Part shown: positions 23,410 to 34,199 of the stretch, in pieces
Numbering within the stretch: the first letter of the stretch is position 1
Layout of the letters: each line of letters begins with the position of its first letter
Origin: Favolaschia claudopus
Lineage: Eukaryota; Basidiomycota; Agaricomycetes; Agaricales; Mycenaceae
NCBI GenBank assembly: GCA_037176885.1
Contig: JAWWNJ010000021.1
Location: 1,426,001-1,490,000, forward strand
Direction: 5' to 3'
DNA: 64,000 nt
Translations under genes and position numbers: made by a program
The notes under the pieces: generated by a model
Told to the model about the DNA's origin: nothing
Database searches by the model: none
What the model saw: only the letters and a program-made list of their open reading frames with translations

Positions 23410-23811
23410 TAGCGCTGTGTTGGAATCAAATTTTGCCCTGCGAGAAATGTGAGATTGAAACAGCCCCCCGCGTTAAGTAACAAGGGTATGTTAATAACAA
23501 CGATTATAACATGACGTAACCTTCCATATATGGTAATTTCTCTTGCTCTTTTCGGAACGCTGTGCCAAAATCGCCCGAAAACAGCCCAGACCGCTGGATA
23601 TTGTTATACCAGACAGATTACCGCCCTGCAGCAGCCTCAATTGGTCTGATACTACAGCAAGTAGATGCCCTAAAGCTGCAGATTTGGGCCCATTTATCAC
23701 ACATAAATAACAGGTATTTCTGGGCCTCGATTGTGAGAAATGTTATTTACATGTTAATAACAGTGTTATAAAGTACCTGTTATTTAACACGTCGATTCCA
23801 ACACAGCGCTA
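23410..23811. mobile_element. 402-bp hAT MITE, copy A
   Basis: The ends are tagcgctgtgttggaatc and its mirror, with perfect 8-bp duplications ctcggcgg at 23402-23409 and 23812-23819. By eye the sequence is the exact reverse complement of 29967-30368, including the same length. Open frames inside it (69 codons on each strand) are identical in both copies but do not look like proteins. Confidence 0.92.
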
Positions 23812-24113
23812 CTCGGCGGCCAAGGGCTTAGACCTCTCAGATTGGACGTTGTTTTTATGGATGTTACAAGGCGGTGGATCGGGCACAGCGATCAACATAC
23901 GTAAAGGGACCCTTGCTCCCACCGTGACAGACCGTGCCCAAGTCCCAACTTCCAAGCCTTTCCGATCATGACTGATGCCCGCACCCACTCCATCAGAAGC
24001 AATAATTTACATTTATATTGAACGAAGGGAATTACTTACGACACTTCGCTTACAGTGTCGATACATAAGTAGCTGGGACAGACAAAAAGCACCGTCCTCC
24101 CCAAGAGCGGAAA

Positions 24114-25512
24114 ATGAAAGTCAAGAAATCAAGGAACGGGGTGAAGAGACTCAAGAGTGCGAGGAGCCCTAATGAAGTGTTCTCCGTGGGAAATGTGGTT
24201 CTTGCGAAGGTTAGAGGTTTCCGAAAATGGCCCGCAATGGTTCGTAGTACATGCGAAGTTTTCGTTATCACTGTCAGTGTCATCGTCGTACTCATCCTGC
24301 TTTTCGTACTTAGGTTGTAGACCAAAAGAGCTTGCCTGAAACGGTGCTCAACGTGCGCCGCGCCAAGTAAACAATTTCATTTCTATGCTTAGCTGCAAGC
24401 TCACTGAGAATTCTCTTACAGGTACTGTGTTCAATTCTTCCCTCATTCAAACTAGTGCGTAGAGTCCTGACTCCCAGCCTCCACCTTTGCCCAAGTTCTC
24501 GCAGCGCCTGGTGCTCACCCGAGAACCTCGAAAGTTTCAGTGTGATCAAAATCAGCAAAATCTTCAATAGTGGTCGCAAAATACAGAAAGATTTCAAGGA
24601 AGGGCTTGAAATCGTGAGTCTTACCCATTATAATGGATCTTCGAAGCTAGTGTGATTCATGCGTACTGATCTATTTATCTATACATAGGCCGCCCAACTT
24701 TTGATGGGAACGGGAAAAAGTCTAGAGACTCTTGGAAGTAAGCGTTTGACTTTTGAGTTACGTCAAGGCGTTCATGAAACCTAGGGGGTGCAAACATGGG
24801 AGAGGACCGGAAGCCCAAGACGGACGGGGCGGAGAGTCTGAAAATGAAAGTAGAGGTGAATGAAGATTTTGTGGACGGTGCGTGCTTGAACCTCATTGGC
24901 TGTCGTTTTTCTCTTTTCCTTCCTTCTCTGGCGGCAGCTTGGTGTAAAGTTCGAAGGTGTGAGCTGAGCCAAGTTGCGAAGCCAAATGGATTGTTTGATA
25001 CCGTATCAGACCGCTTACATTAAGTACAGGTATAGAAGAAATGGGACGGCGGTGGCGCCGTGACCTGCAAAAAACTTTCTTTCCTGCTGACAAGTCCCAG
25101 ATAAAGTCAGAGGTACATATTTATCGCCCACCTTGTGCTCAGTCTTGATTTGTATTTACCGATAGATGATGCCCGCAATGGACGAGCTTTTTGGCACCAT
25201 AGAGGACCGCATAGATATCAGCTTCAAGATGCTTTGCGTGAGTCTGACCTACCCCTTGCCACATTTGAGGTTTCTTAACTGTTGGCAGTCGTGCAAAATT
25301 GGCAAGATTATGCGTTATATTCACGCCCTTCCGTCGGTGAGATTCCATGCCACAGCGACTTTAGATTCCGAGAGCGGGCTGTGGAATTGGTGGAGAAGTG
25401 GAAGCTCGTTGTCTTGGCGCAGGTCCAGATTGAAAGCGCCGGACAATTGGTACTCGACAGTCTTCTACGGCAGGCACACTTGCTTGGTAGTACTCGGCCT
25501 GACCAAAAGTAA
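24114..25512 (+). CDS. PWWP-domain chromatin reader with LEDGF/IBD-like C-terminus
   Basis: Exon 1 (24114-24239) gives VGNVVLAKVRGFRKWPAM, the core of a PWWP domain. Exons 24314-24366, 24422-24454 and 24505-24613 complete it with VVDQKSLPETVL, YCVQFFPHSNY and AWCSPENL. Exons 24689-24737, 24785-24877 and 25030-25112 form the linker and MGRRWRRDLQKTFF. Exons from 25166 and 25289 plus the last exon form a helical domain (CKIGKIMRYIHALP, RFRERAVELVEKW) like the TFIIS-N/integrase-binding domain of LEDGF/HDGF proteins. Known: PWWP domains bind methylated H3K36 nucleosomes. Phases agree except near 25335, where about one base is out of step before RFRERAV, suggesting an indel or an odd splice. The stop is at 25510-25512. 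Confidence 0.75.
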
Positions 25513-25580
25513 CCGGATTTGTAGAATTTATATACGAATTTCAATGGTCAACCAGCTTTGATGGGTCCAGCTCTTACCTA

Positions 25581-25960
25581 CAGTTGCGGCAAAATCAATT
25601 TACTTACCAAATATGGAAATTCCCATCAATCCCCTTCTTTTTACCAGAGATGAATGGGTCTCTCAAGCAGCGAGTTAATAGAAATGCTTAGAGACTCAAG
25701 CCTTTATGTCTGGTGTAGAAAAATCTGCATCTTTGTATTGATTTTGCCGGGCTAGCCGCCGAGTTTGTCTAAAACAGTTCAACCAAAACCAGTGAGAACA
25801 ATGACAGATTGGATTTGTTTTTGTGTGTAGAACTATTCGGCACAAGGAATAGAGGCGCTCAATTTCAGTTTCACCTCCCAATGCATTGTTTTTTTGTGTT
25901 GTAGAGCGGTTCTGATGGGAATTTCCATATTTGGTAAGTAAATTGATTTTGCCGCAACTG
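25581..25960. mobile_element. Mariner-type MITE, 380 bp, 3' of the PWWP gene
   Basis: The TIR cagttgcggcaaaatcaatt is mirrored at the right end. TA flanks at 25579-25580 and 25961-25962. Inverted similarity covers about 50 bp at each end (acttaccaaatatggaaattcccatca). It lies 68 bp after the PWWP stop codon and could contribute its 3' UTR. Confidence 0.85.
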
Positions 25961-26528
25961 TATAGCATGTTTTCTCTGACATGCATGACATAAACACCGA
26001 TTGGAACATCGGACAGCCAGAGAAATATTCGAAATTCAGAAATGTTCCAATTTGGCAATATCTGCGTTTTTGAAATAGCAATTGGACAGATATGGGGTCA
26101 ATGAGTACTTGAAAAATGGGATTTAGGGCTTATGATAATGTACATGAAATGCCAGAATTTAGCATCCTAGTCTCCACCTTTTGTGAGACGTTAAAAACTG
26201 GGCATAATGTTCAACCATCATAACATAAATAATTGCAATTCAAATAGACGCACAACAACAGCATATACCTCCACCATGATTACTGTACCAATCCTCTCAG
26301 CCCGCCTTCGGCAGGGCCGGCTCGCTGCGCTCGCGTCCCTCCCTACGGCTGGTTCATATACACACCATATTGCGACTTGTAGCTCTATTCACACTCAAAT
26401 ATATAAGGGGTTTTGAATTTTTTTTACACAGCGAACAGCATGCTGTCGCGGCGGGTGTTGAGCTCAGCCCTCGGGCTTCTCCCCAGCCCATTTCGGACCC
26501 GGTTCCCAATCTTTGGCCGGCCTTGGCA

Positions 26529-26982
26529 AGGACCCCGGTTTATCCACCCAAATGCCAGATCTCGCTTCGGACAAAATTTGGTGGGGAGGGGCCGCGAAGC
26601 CTAGATGCCGTTCAGACAGAATTTTGGGGGGACGGAGGCCCAGGTAGCTAGATCCGGTTCGGACAAAAATTCAGCTGTCGCAGACAGTTGAGTTCGCCGA
26701 GGACAAGCCGAAGGTCGAGGAAAAAGCGAATTTGGCAATCGTCGAGAAAATGGCTAGATTTGATTGAAAGAGCGCAAAAAACAGCTCGGGAAGAAAAATT
26801 CAGCATTTCTGATCGTGAATACCTTTGAAGGCCAGATCCCCAATCGACCAAAAACGCACAATTTTTGTCCGAACCAGTGTTGGGCGGATTGGTCAGTTTT
26901 TGTCCGAACCGGAGGTACAGTAGACTGTGGTGCCGTAAGCTGTCAAAAGCGGGTGATTTTCTGCTGGATAAACCGGGGTCCT
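26529..26982. mobile_element. Possible hAT-like TIR element, 454 bp
   Basis: aggaccccggtttatcca is mirrored by ggataaaccggggtcct. Flanks ccttggca and gcatggca agree at 5 of 8 positions, as for an old 8-bp duplication. Inside are two inverted ttcggacaaaaatt words. It is non-coding. Confidence 0.5.
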
Positions 26983-26990
26983 GCATGGCA

Positions 26991-28299
26991 GCGGCAATGC
27001 ATCGTGTGAACCACCCATTCTTCCTCATCGGCATCATCCGCCACTTTCTCGTGAAAGCAGCTTCGCCCGGCTTACAGAAAAGGGGGAGCTTGCGCTAATT
27101 CCGTCCAGCCTGAACAGAAAAGATCTTGTGAGAAGCAAAGCAAAGGCAAAGTTTCGTTAAATCAGCCTTACATACACAACTCAAGCCATACTTCTTGTAG
27201 CTGAATTGAGGAATTTGTGCAATTTTGACTGCTGCCCAGGCTAATGGTTCTGATTTTTTTTGGGGGGAAATGGAATTGATGGACTCGGAACCGTGTGAAC
27301 TGAAGTTGATGGTATTCCTGCCTTTGTGGTTTCTTCGAAAGTCGGGAGTAATTTCCTATTGATGCCAGCCCCTGGCTGAGAGTGTTTCTTTATTGCACTT
27401 TCCCCTGATTGCGCCGCTGTACAGTAGGCCGCTTGTCTCTAAGGCTCTGTTTAACATCACGTATTGATGGCCTACCCGTGGGAGAGTAGGCACATTGCAC
27501 AGCCATCCACTTTTCGGGGAGGGGGGGGGGGATATATTATACTCGCGTGGTCCAAATACCTGAACAACGAGTTTACGGAAGACAAATAGGTAGCTACTGT
27601 AGAGGTGTTTATCTCTACATATCGCTAAAAACTGTCAACCGAGCACACACACATTCCAGGGGTTAGATCATGCAAGACGCTGGCAATCAGTGAGAACCTC
27701 AGACAAAAGGGGGGAGCAAGCTCCCCCAATCATCAAGCATACTGTATTATTTCAATCAATTCGCCCTGTCACGGGTCACAGGGACCCGAATTGACGAAAT
27801 TTTTTGTGCATGTCACAGGTCACCGCGCCGATTGACGAATGTGACAAAAAAAGTCGCGAAATCCCGAAAAAATGGCTGAAAAAGTGTATTTTTCTTCCTG
27901 CGCGCTCAACCGCGCGCAAATTGGGGCCGATTCTTTCGCCTGACCGCCGTTGACACGGAAGGACGGAAAATGACGGCTTTTGATATCGATGCCGAATCAA
28001 GTCAACGAGGATAACCATCACTGTCACGCTTTCGACGGCAATCCTGCATAAAATATGATTTGTATGCCAGTTTCTGGCCTACAGTAGGGCGACCTTGCGC
28101 AAATACATAACAGACGCGGATACTTTTGAGGCCGAACTGTATCAGAGAACTACAAAACGTTTGTAAAATTCTCGGTATCGTTACTTATGATTTCGGCAAA
28201 GTATACCTCCCTGCTGACATCAGGAAAATCCAATTTTGAGCCATAGACCTCCATAGAGAGCGGCCTACTATGGGAGGCTTTGAGTCACTCTGGCGCACT
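26991..28299. other. No gene recognised
   Basis: Gene-free. Contains a poly-G run near 27517-27530 and two gtcac(a)ggtcac words near 27771-27823. Nothing here supports a coding exon. Confidence 0.4.
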
Positions 28300-28659
28300 A
28301 TGTCGGAAAAATCAAAAAAGGGTTGTTGGGCCTGGGCAGGCCTTGTAAGGTCCAATAAGGCCGTTGGGGAAAAGGAGGGTTACAAGGTTTAAATACGTAC
28401 CAAATACTACATATAGGGCCTTATAACACATAATGAACCTTATAGGACCTAATGAGGCTTGTAAGGCCTTACAAGGCATGTTCGGCGGCATTACAGCTGT
28501 TCCGGAATACCTTGGCATGCGTGGATTTTTTTCGCGCGCTGCCCACTTTTGATGTAGTGATATGATGCACCTTATATGGAAGTTTCGGCCGAAATGTCAT
28601 AGTTTGTATCCGAATCAGATAATCGTGGCCCTCTTGTGCTGCTTCCTCTCTCCTTCACT

Positions 28660-29046
28660 ATGCCATTCAGGCATATCAGTGAAGACTTCAAAGTGAGGGC
28701 CCTGTGGCTGTTAGACAATGGCTATGTGACCGAGGAGGTCAGCGATCTACTCGGAGTTTCTACACGAAGTATTGCTCGCTGGCGTCACAATGTTGCCAAC
28801 TACGGCAGTGTCATCCCTCCTCGAGATCCTATGCAGGGACGGCCTCGGATCCTCAACGCTCTCCAAACGGATTCTGTTCTTGAGCTCGTAGAGCAGTTTT
28901 CCGAGCTATATCTGGACGAGATAATGGACTGGATCGCAATCACTCACGACATTGGAATTTCGCGAAGTGCTGTACAAGAACTAATCTCGGATATTGGCAT
29001 TACCTACAAGGTTCTTCGTCGCTACAGCTGGAGGAGCTATTGGTGA
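28660..29046 (+). CDS. HTH half of a Tc1/IS630-type transposase, 128 aa
   Basis: The start MPFRHISEDFKVRALWLLD was chosen because it fits the usual beginning of this fungal family. The pattern YVTEEVSDLLGVSTRSIARW (first HTH), then GSVIPP and GRPR, then YLDEIMDWIAITHDIGISRSAVQ (second HTH) and ITYKVLRR is the paired HTH DNA-binding region of basidiomycete Tc1/IS630 transposases. Full-length relatives continue for about 200 more residues with the DDE domain. Here the frame stops at 29046 and the cargo gene follows on the other strand. It should still bind TIR DNA but cannot cut it. Confidence 0.75.
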   Translation: MPFRHISEDFKVRALWLLDNGYVTEEVSDLLGVSTRSIARWRHNVANYGSVIPPRDPMQGRPRILNALQTDSVLELVEQFSELYLDEIMDWIAITHDIGISRSAVQELISDIGITYKVLRRYSWRSYW

Positions 29047-30751
29047 TGCTCGCTTGATGGCTTTATCTGCTTTGAACAAGTTTGACCCCAACGGTGGGAG
29101 GTCAAGGGTACACGACCCCGTTTTCTATAAAATTGAGCGGGCACAGAACGAGTTTGAAGTGGCCTCACCTTGGCAGCTGCCCAAACAAGCAATTTCGGGC
29201 GATCAAGCTCGTAGTGATTGCCAGTACGGCGGTGGTGGTAGCAAGGGAGGTTGGGGTGGTCAGCGCATAGGCCAGGAGGGTATTTGTTCTGGATTTCTTC
29301 GACCACCTCTTCGAGTCCTTCATCAAACGGCACCTGAAAACTTATATCAGCTGCAAAGTAACGAATGGATCGCAAACAAACCTTTTTCTTCGAGACACCT
29401 TCATCATCAGAGAGTTCGGGCTCGTCCGCTCCTTCAGCCGCGCCAGTATAGCGACTTGATGCAGCGGTGGGCTGTGTCGCCCATGGCTAAACTCGCAGGT
29501 CAATCACCGGTGTTTACCAAAAAGGAAATAACACTACCGTGGCTTGCGTCGCGGGAGGCTTCACCGGATTCTTCATACGCACGATAATATAGGTCGCCGA
29601 AACGCCTTTGGCAGGCTTTAGAATTTTTTTGATGAGCGACTTGTATCCATCGAGGTCGCGTAGCGGGAGCCAAACAGAGTTGGCTGGTTTTACATATCTC
29701 CACTCCATGCTCGAAAGGACGAGGAAATTGGGGGTAGCCGAGAGCTTCTCCGCAAGAGCCTCCAGGAAGTCATCATAGTCCATGTCCGTGTGAGCTGTGA
29801 TAGGCCCGAAAGACGGTTGTTCAGGTTTGGGAGCCTTTTTTGCTTTGCGCGCTCCGGCAGACTTTTCAGGCGGCGCAGGAAGCCAGACCATCACCTCGAA
29901 CTCTATTGCGTCCGGGATAGTGTCGTCTGGTGGTTGGGAAGCGGGCCCCGGCAGGTGAGTCCGGTGTAGCGCTGTGTTGGAATCGACGTGTTAAATAACA
30001 GGTACTTTATAACACTGTTATTAACATGTAAATAACATTTCTCACAATCGAGGCCCAGAAATACCTGTTATTTATGTGTGATAAATGGGCCCAAATCTGC
30101 AGCTTTAGGGCATCTACTTGCTGTAGTATCAGACCAATTGAGGCTGCTGCAGGGCGGTAATCTGTCTGGTATAACAATATCCAGCGGTCTGGGCTGTTTT
30201 CGGGCGATTTTGGCACAGCGTTCCGAAAAGAGCAAGAGAAATTACCATATATGGAAGGTTACGTCATGTTATAATCGTTGTTATTAACATACCCTTGTTA
30301 CTTAACGCGGGGGGCTGTTTCAATCTCACATTTCTCGCAGGGCAAAATTTGATTCCAACACAGCGCTAGTCCGGTGAGTCGGGATCATCATCCGGGATGA
30401 ACGAGTCGGAGGCAGTGACAGGAAGCTCGGGCGCCGGAGACCACAGAGAATTATTGACAGAGAGAAGGGAATCGTGAGGTAAATGCTGTATAAGGAGTGA
30501 CGGCGAAGAAGGAGAGTGTTGGCGAAGATGTGAAGGAGCGATCCGGTGCCCTATATCATATTGATGAGACATTTATATGATCATGAGCTGCAAGCTGCAA
30601 ATTCTGACCACGTAGGGCTTGCGGGCTGCATAGCCGGAATTGAAGGGCTACTGCTGCTAGCGGGCAGAGGATCATGCGAAGGGAATATATACTGAGGTTG
30701 CTGTTGAGTGGGGGTATAGCGCGGCAGCGGCACGGTGTATTGCTGGTCCAT
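29040..30751 (-). CDS. Cargo gene of unknown function, multi-exon, MITE inside
   Basis: The start MDQQYTVPLPRYTPTQQQ lies just inside the right TIR. A proline/serine-rich N-part leads to LPVTASDSFIPDDDPDSPD, where the 402-bp MITE interrupts. After it come MVWLPAPPEKSAGARKAKK, a globular block (YDDFLEALAEKL, SMEWRYVKPANSVWLPLRDL), an acidic linker EPELSDDEGVSKKK, then VPFDEGLEEVVEEIQNKYP with CADHPNLPC and YELDRPKLLVWAAAK. Related-looking proteins are common hypotheticals in agaricomycetes, often near transposons, as far as I can recall. Exon joins are only partly resolved: one shift near the MITE may be an intron or a frameshift. Function unknown. Confidence 0.55.
29967..30368. mobile_element. 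402-bp hAT MITE, copy B (inverted)
   Basis: Same ends as copy A, 402 bp, with a different perfect 8-bp duplication, gtccggtg, at 29959-29966 and 30369-30376. By eye no base differs from the reverse complement of 23410-23811. It is inserted in the minus-strand cargo gene. Confidence 0.92.
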
Positions 30752-31021
30752 GCGCAGGAAGACCACTCAGGTGAGAGAGAGAGAAGAAAATTGTGGGGAT
30801 GACGCGTCACGTCGGCCGAAACTTCCATATAAGGTGCATCATATCACTACATCAAAAGTCGGCAGCGCGCGAAAAAAATCCGTGCATGCCAAGGTATTCC
30901 GGAACAGCTGTAAGCAAAAGTATTACCACTTTACCTTCTTTGTAAGGTGTCTGCTTGCACCTTGTCTTGACTTTCTATTACCAGACTATCTATTTCTATT
31001 GTACTACAATACTGACAATTA

Positions 31022-31105
31022 ATTACTGGTGCTTGCGCGAATCGAACGCTCGACCTCTGCAGTGCGAATAAAACAGTGGGCAATGTACGATACTGCTATG
31101 CTAAG
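31022..31105 (-). ncRNA. tRNA-like remnant with A and B boxes
   Basis: The minus strand has TAGCATAGCAGT (A-box-like) and GCGTTCGATTCGC (B box within a paired T arm), spaced as in a tRNA with a short insertion. The acceptor ends do not pair. It is probably a tRNA pseudogene or SINE head, like 11331-11402, with which it shares cactgcag. Confidence 0.35.
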
Positions 31106-31395
31106 AGAGCTTTACAGGTAGAGGAATTTTGTTCCATATATTTACTACACATGAGTATATGCTCCCCTACATACTTTTTGAAATTCAAATCAAAAGATGC
31201 AATAAAACCACACCTACCATGTCTCTAACAACCCCAACTCAGTTTTGTAACCTCCGGGAAGTCAGCCTGGGAAGACCTAACCAGACCTTATCACGCCTTA
31301 TAAGGTCACCCCTCGAACCTTATTAGGCCTTAAAAGGCCGTTAGGTGCTCCAAGGCCTTACCAGGCTTTTTCAATTTTTCCGACATATGGTGCAC

Positions 31396-32378
31396 TTTAG
31401 ATTGCGCCCCTCCACTATGAGTGTCTATGAAGTGCTATAGGTCCAGTGCGGCTTTCCAAAGGAGGCTCAAAATGGCGTCTTTAGATGATATTTTTTGCTA
31501 AGGACCGGTGACTTACAACAGAAGGGAAGCTGGGCCAAGAGGTGTTCACCGGCAAAAGCCGAGACACAGCCTTAGGAGGGAGGGTGGGTTCCGGACCTCT
31601 TATTTCACTTTTTGGACAAAGTTGCGGAATGCTTCAAAAACACGTTTGGGGAGGGTCAAGAAAAAAAGAGCGAGAAAATGTGATAGATTACATAATACTA
31701 ACCATCTGCCGAGTTCCCCGACCCGAGCCAGATGGAGGAAATTTTCTGCCAGAAAGGCGCAAAAAACCAAGGGATCATTTTACGACGGCCAGATCGTGAG
31801 AAAACTGTACATAAATTACCGTATTAGGCAAGCTTACATCAGCATTACGTAGCCAGGGAGGGGCAAGAGGCTCTTAAGTCACTTTTCCGACGTTGTATGG
31901 AAAATTTTAAGAATGAACACCTCTTGAGCTGGGCAGAAATTGAAACTCAAGTCGGACTGTCAGAGGTCGAGAAAAACTTTCAAAAAGATAAGTCCGAATG
32001 GTCACGTGAGGCCCCGGGAAGCTCCACCAAATGGCAAATGCCAATGGCCTCAAAAACCAAGAGGCGCTTGATCTCCTTATCGCGAACCCTGTTCTCACGA
32101 CCCCCCCAAATAAGGAGATTGTTTGGTACGTGTAAACAAAGCCCATCCTCGAGCCTTAAACGCCATGGCGCGCCATTCTTGTACTCCAAAGACAGTCTCT
32201 CATCATCGTTATGTAGGTGGAAATACTTCGAGGAGCATTTTTTCCAGGCTGAGCTAGTACTTGGGCTGAAAAAAAAAAATTAAGGCATCGGACCTTTCGG
32301 ACTTGTTCGGATAACGCGGTCCAGGCTGCAAACCACGTGCAAAGTTTGAGTCCGTAATCCAGAGATCAAGCGCCCCTT
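31396..32378. other. No gene recognised
   Basis: Short overlapping frames only. 31510-31850 on plus reads as arginine/lysine-rich without domain features. A ggaccggtgac word near 31502 resembles the hAT end at 10792 but has no visible partner. Confidence 0.35.
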
Positions 32379-32720
32379 GTCAAAAACCACTTTAAGTTTT
32401 CTTGGGCTCTGGAAAACCACTTTTCGGACAAGGGTTGTCACATGTCACACAGGTGACTCCGGCCCAAAAAATGTCACGAAAATCAAAATTTTCTACCAAA
32501 ATAGGCTCAAAACGCACCTTTTCGTTGCGAAATCCGGGCAAAGTGTTCGAGCTTGGTAAGCGGTGGACACGCGCGGGAAAATAGGCTCTAAGATCCCTTG
32601 ACGCCCTCGAAAACCACTTTTCGGACAAGGGTTGCCAGATTTTGGCCTCAAAAACCACTTTTTCGGACAAGGAGATCGTCAAATTTTGGCCTCAAAAACC
32701 ACTTTTTTCGGACAACCCTT
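32379..32720 (+). repeat. Irregular array of aaaaccacttttcggacaagg
   Basis: Five copies start near 32380, 32412, 32608, 32649 and 32693. Three include the following gttg or agat and attttggcctc. Spacing is irregular (about 32, 196, 41 and 44 bp). The last is followed by an ordinary promoter-like stretch. Confidence 0.6.
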
Positions 32721-34199
32721 TGGTGGAGCTTCCCGGGGCCTGGTCACGTGGGCGTGGGCGTGGGATCTGGTTCGTTTTGATCAAACATCGTACGACTTTT
32801 CTTTGTCTGTCACCACTTCTTGCACCCCGCCGCCATTTGCACCTCACCCAGCTTACCTGCTATTACGATTCTACAACCTCTTCAAATCTCTTCAGCGCAT
32901 CCCTCTCAGAGTCATCCGTCAACCAGCCTCGAACAGTCAACGGCGTCGCGCACCTCGAAACCTCTCGAAACGGAACCTACTAGTAGTAATTTGGGGTCCA
33001 TACACCTCCGGTGTGTGTTTACCCTCTAGTCAACGCTACACTGGCTAATTCGACGGGTGTTCGGCGTCCTTTTACACCCTTATCTCCTCCGCCGTTTTCA
33101 GCACTTGGCATCGGCTCTTCCATGACCTCAAACTGTTCCCCGCCACAATCCACCTCGAGTCCTTGCCTCAAGTATTTAAATACCTCCTGCCTCCAAGATC
33201 CCCCGCTCGTTGTACCGCCGTCCTCGTCCCTCCTGTCCATGGCTCTTCCATCGTCTGCAGCAACATTTTACGCATCTCCGGCACACGCATTGTTTTCCGC
33301 CGGCGTCCTGCACCCTACTGCGTAGTCGTACGACGGATGCTCTAAGGGCGGCAACGTGCCCACGCCGCCGCCGCGACTTGCTCATCGCCCTGGCGACAGG
33401 CATGGTCCATCACATCCGGAAAACACTTCACCGTTCACGGGCTGCCGTATGCTCGTCTTCCCTGCTCACTTTCCGAGTATGCACTTCAGCTTGGCTTGCC
33501 TCAGCATCCGTCGACGCGGACACTCAACTCTACCTCAGCGACTGCCAGAACTCTTGGCCGGCCTTCGACGAATGCTATGAATTTTACAAGTCCTCTTTCA
33601 AAGCTTCAAGTCCTTCTTCAATCTCGGCGTTCATCGTGTATTGGCTCGCGATTACGATCAAGCTCTCCTTGTTTGAATCAACGTTCCATCAGCGCCGTTT
33701 TTTAATAGTGCACATTCAATAGTCTCGTAACAAGACTTTATATACTCCTGCGTGTATCCATTCAACTTCTTTGCGGAACCGTTGATTCAACATGGCCACC
33801 TCAGATCTCTGAGTCTAAGTTCAACGTTCAACGATGATCATCATCTCTTGGGTTTTGCCAATCAATTTCGCCTCCCTCTGCGCCAAGAAGTAACGCGGGC
33901 AGCAGTAAATCGGCAATCCGAATCTATTCAGAGAGTGGCCTTTTGGTCGAGGTAAGCTATCTCGTTTCTGCTCACCCATATACATAGCTCAACAACTTCA
34001 CCAGAAAAATGATAATGAGGTTGCTGTCATTGCACCTCTCGACGAAATGTATGCCCTCTCTGACTAGCATATGTTATGCTGCTTTCTATCTTGCTCATGT
34101 CCGAGTTCCAGGTTCACGTGTCTATCACTGTGCACACGAGCAATGCTCGCCGTATGCAATCCCTCTATTCATATGTCTATCCTCAGCTCTGACATCCAC
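32721..34199. other. No gene recognised; C-rich plus-strand frames
   Basis: Several overlapping plus-strand frames (33011-33325, 33210-33722) are serine/proline or arginine rich without domains. tagtctcgtaacaagacttta at 33721 recurs at 38030 (tagtctcgtaaacaagacttta) and forms a short hairpin; it may mark an element end. Confidence 0.35.

Larger units (their letters stand above)
28494..30910. mobile_element. Tc1/mariner-like TIR element with cargo gene, 2417 bp
   Basis: The TIR cagctgttccggaatacc extends about 95 bp inward on both sides with few differences, up to ggaagtttcggccga. TA flanks at 28492-28493 and 30911-30912. Inside are a plus-strand HTH frame (28660-29046) and a minus-strand multi-exon gene (about 30751-29040), plus the 402-bp hAT MITE. 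No DDE catalytic domain is present. Confidence 0.85.
28300..31395. repeat. Outer inverted structure with aggcctta words
   Basis: tatgtcggaaaaatcaaaaaag at 28299 is mirrored at about 31366-31386 (ctttttcaatttttccgacata). Both sides carry many aaggcctta/taaggcct words (28330-28480 and 31280-31370). The mariner-like element 28494-30910 sits inside. This may be an older TIR element that hosts it; boundaries are uncertain. Confidence 0.4.

Noticed and set aside
23562..23771. 69-codon frames in the 402-bp MITE as genes
   Set aside because: They are identical in both copies simply because the MITE copies are identical; no start context, domain or codon bias supports them.
28636..28659. Upstream ATG of the HTH protein
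   Set aside because: The extra MLLPLSFT residues precede the usual MPFRHIS start of the family, so 28660 was preferred.
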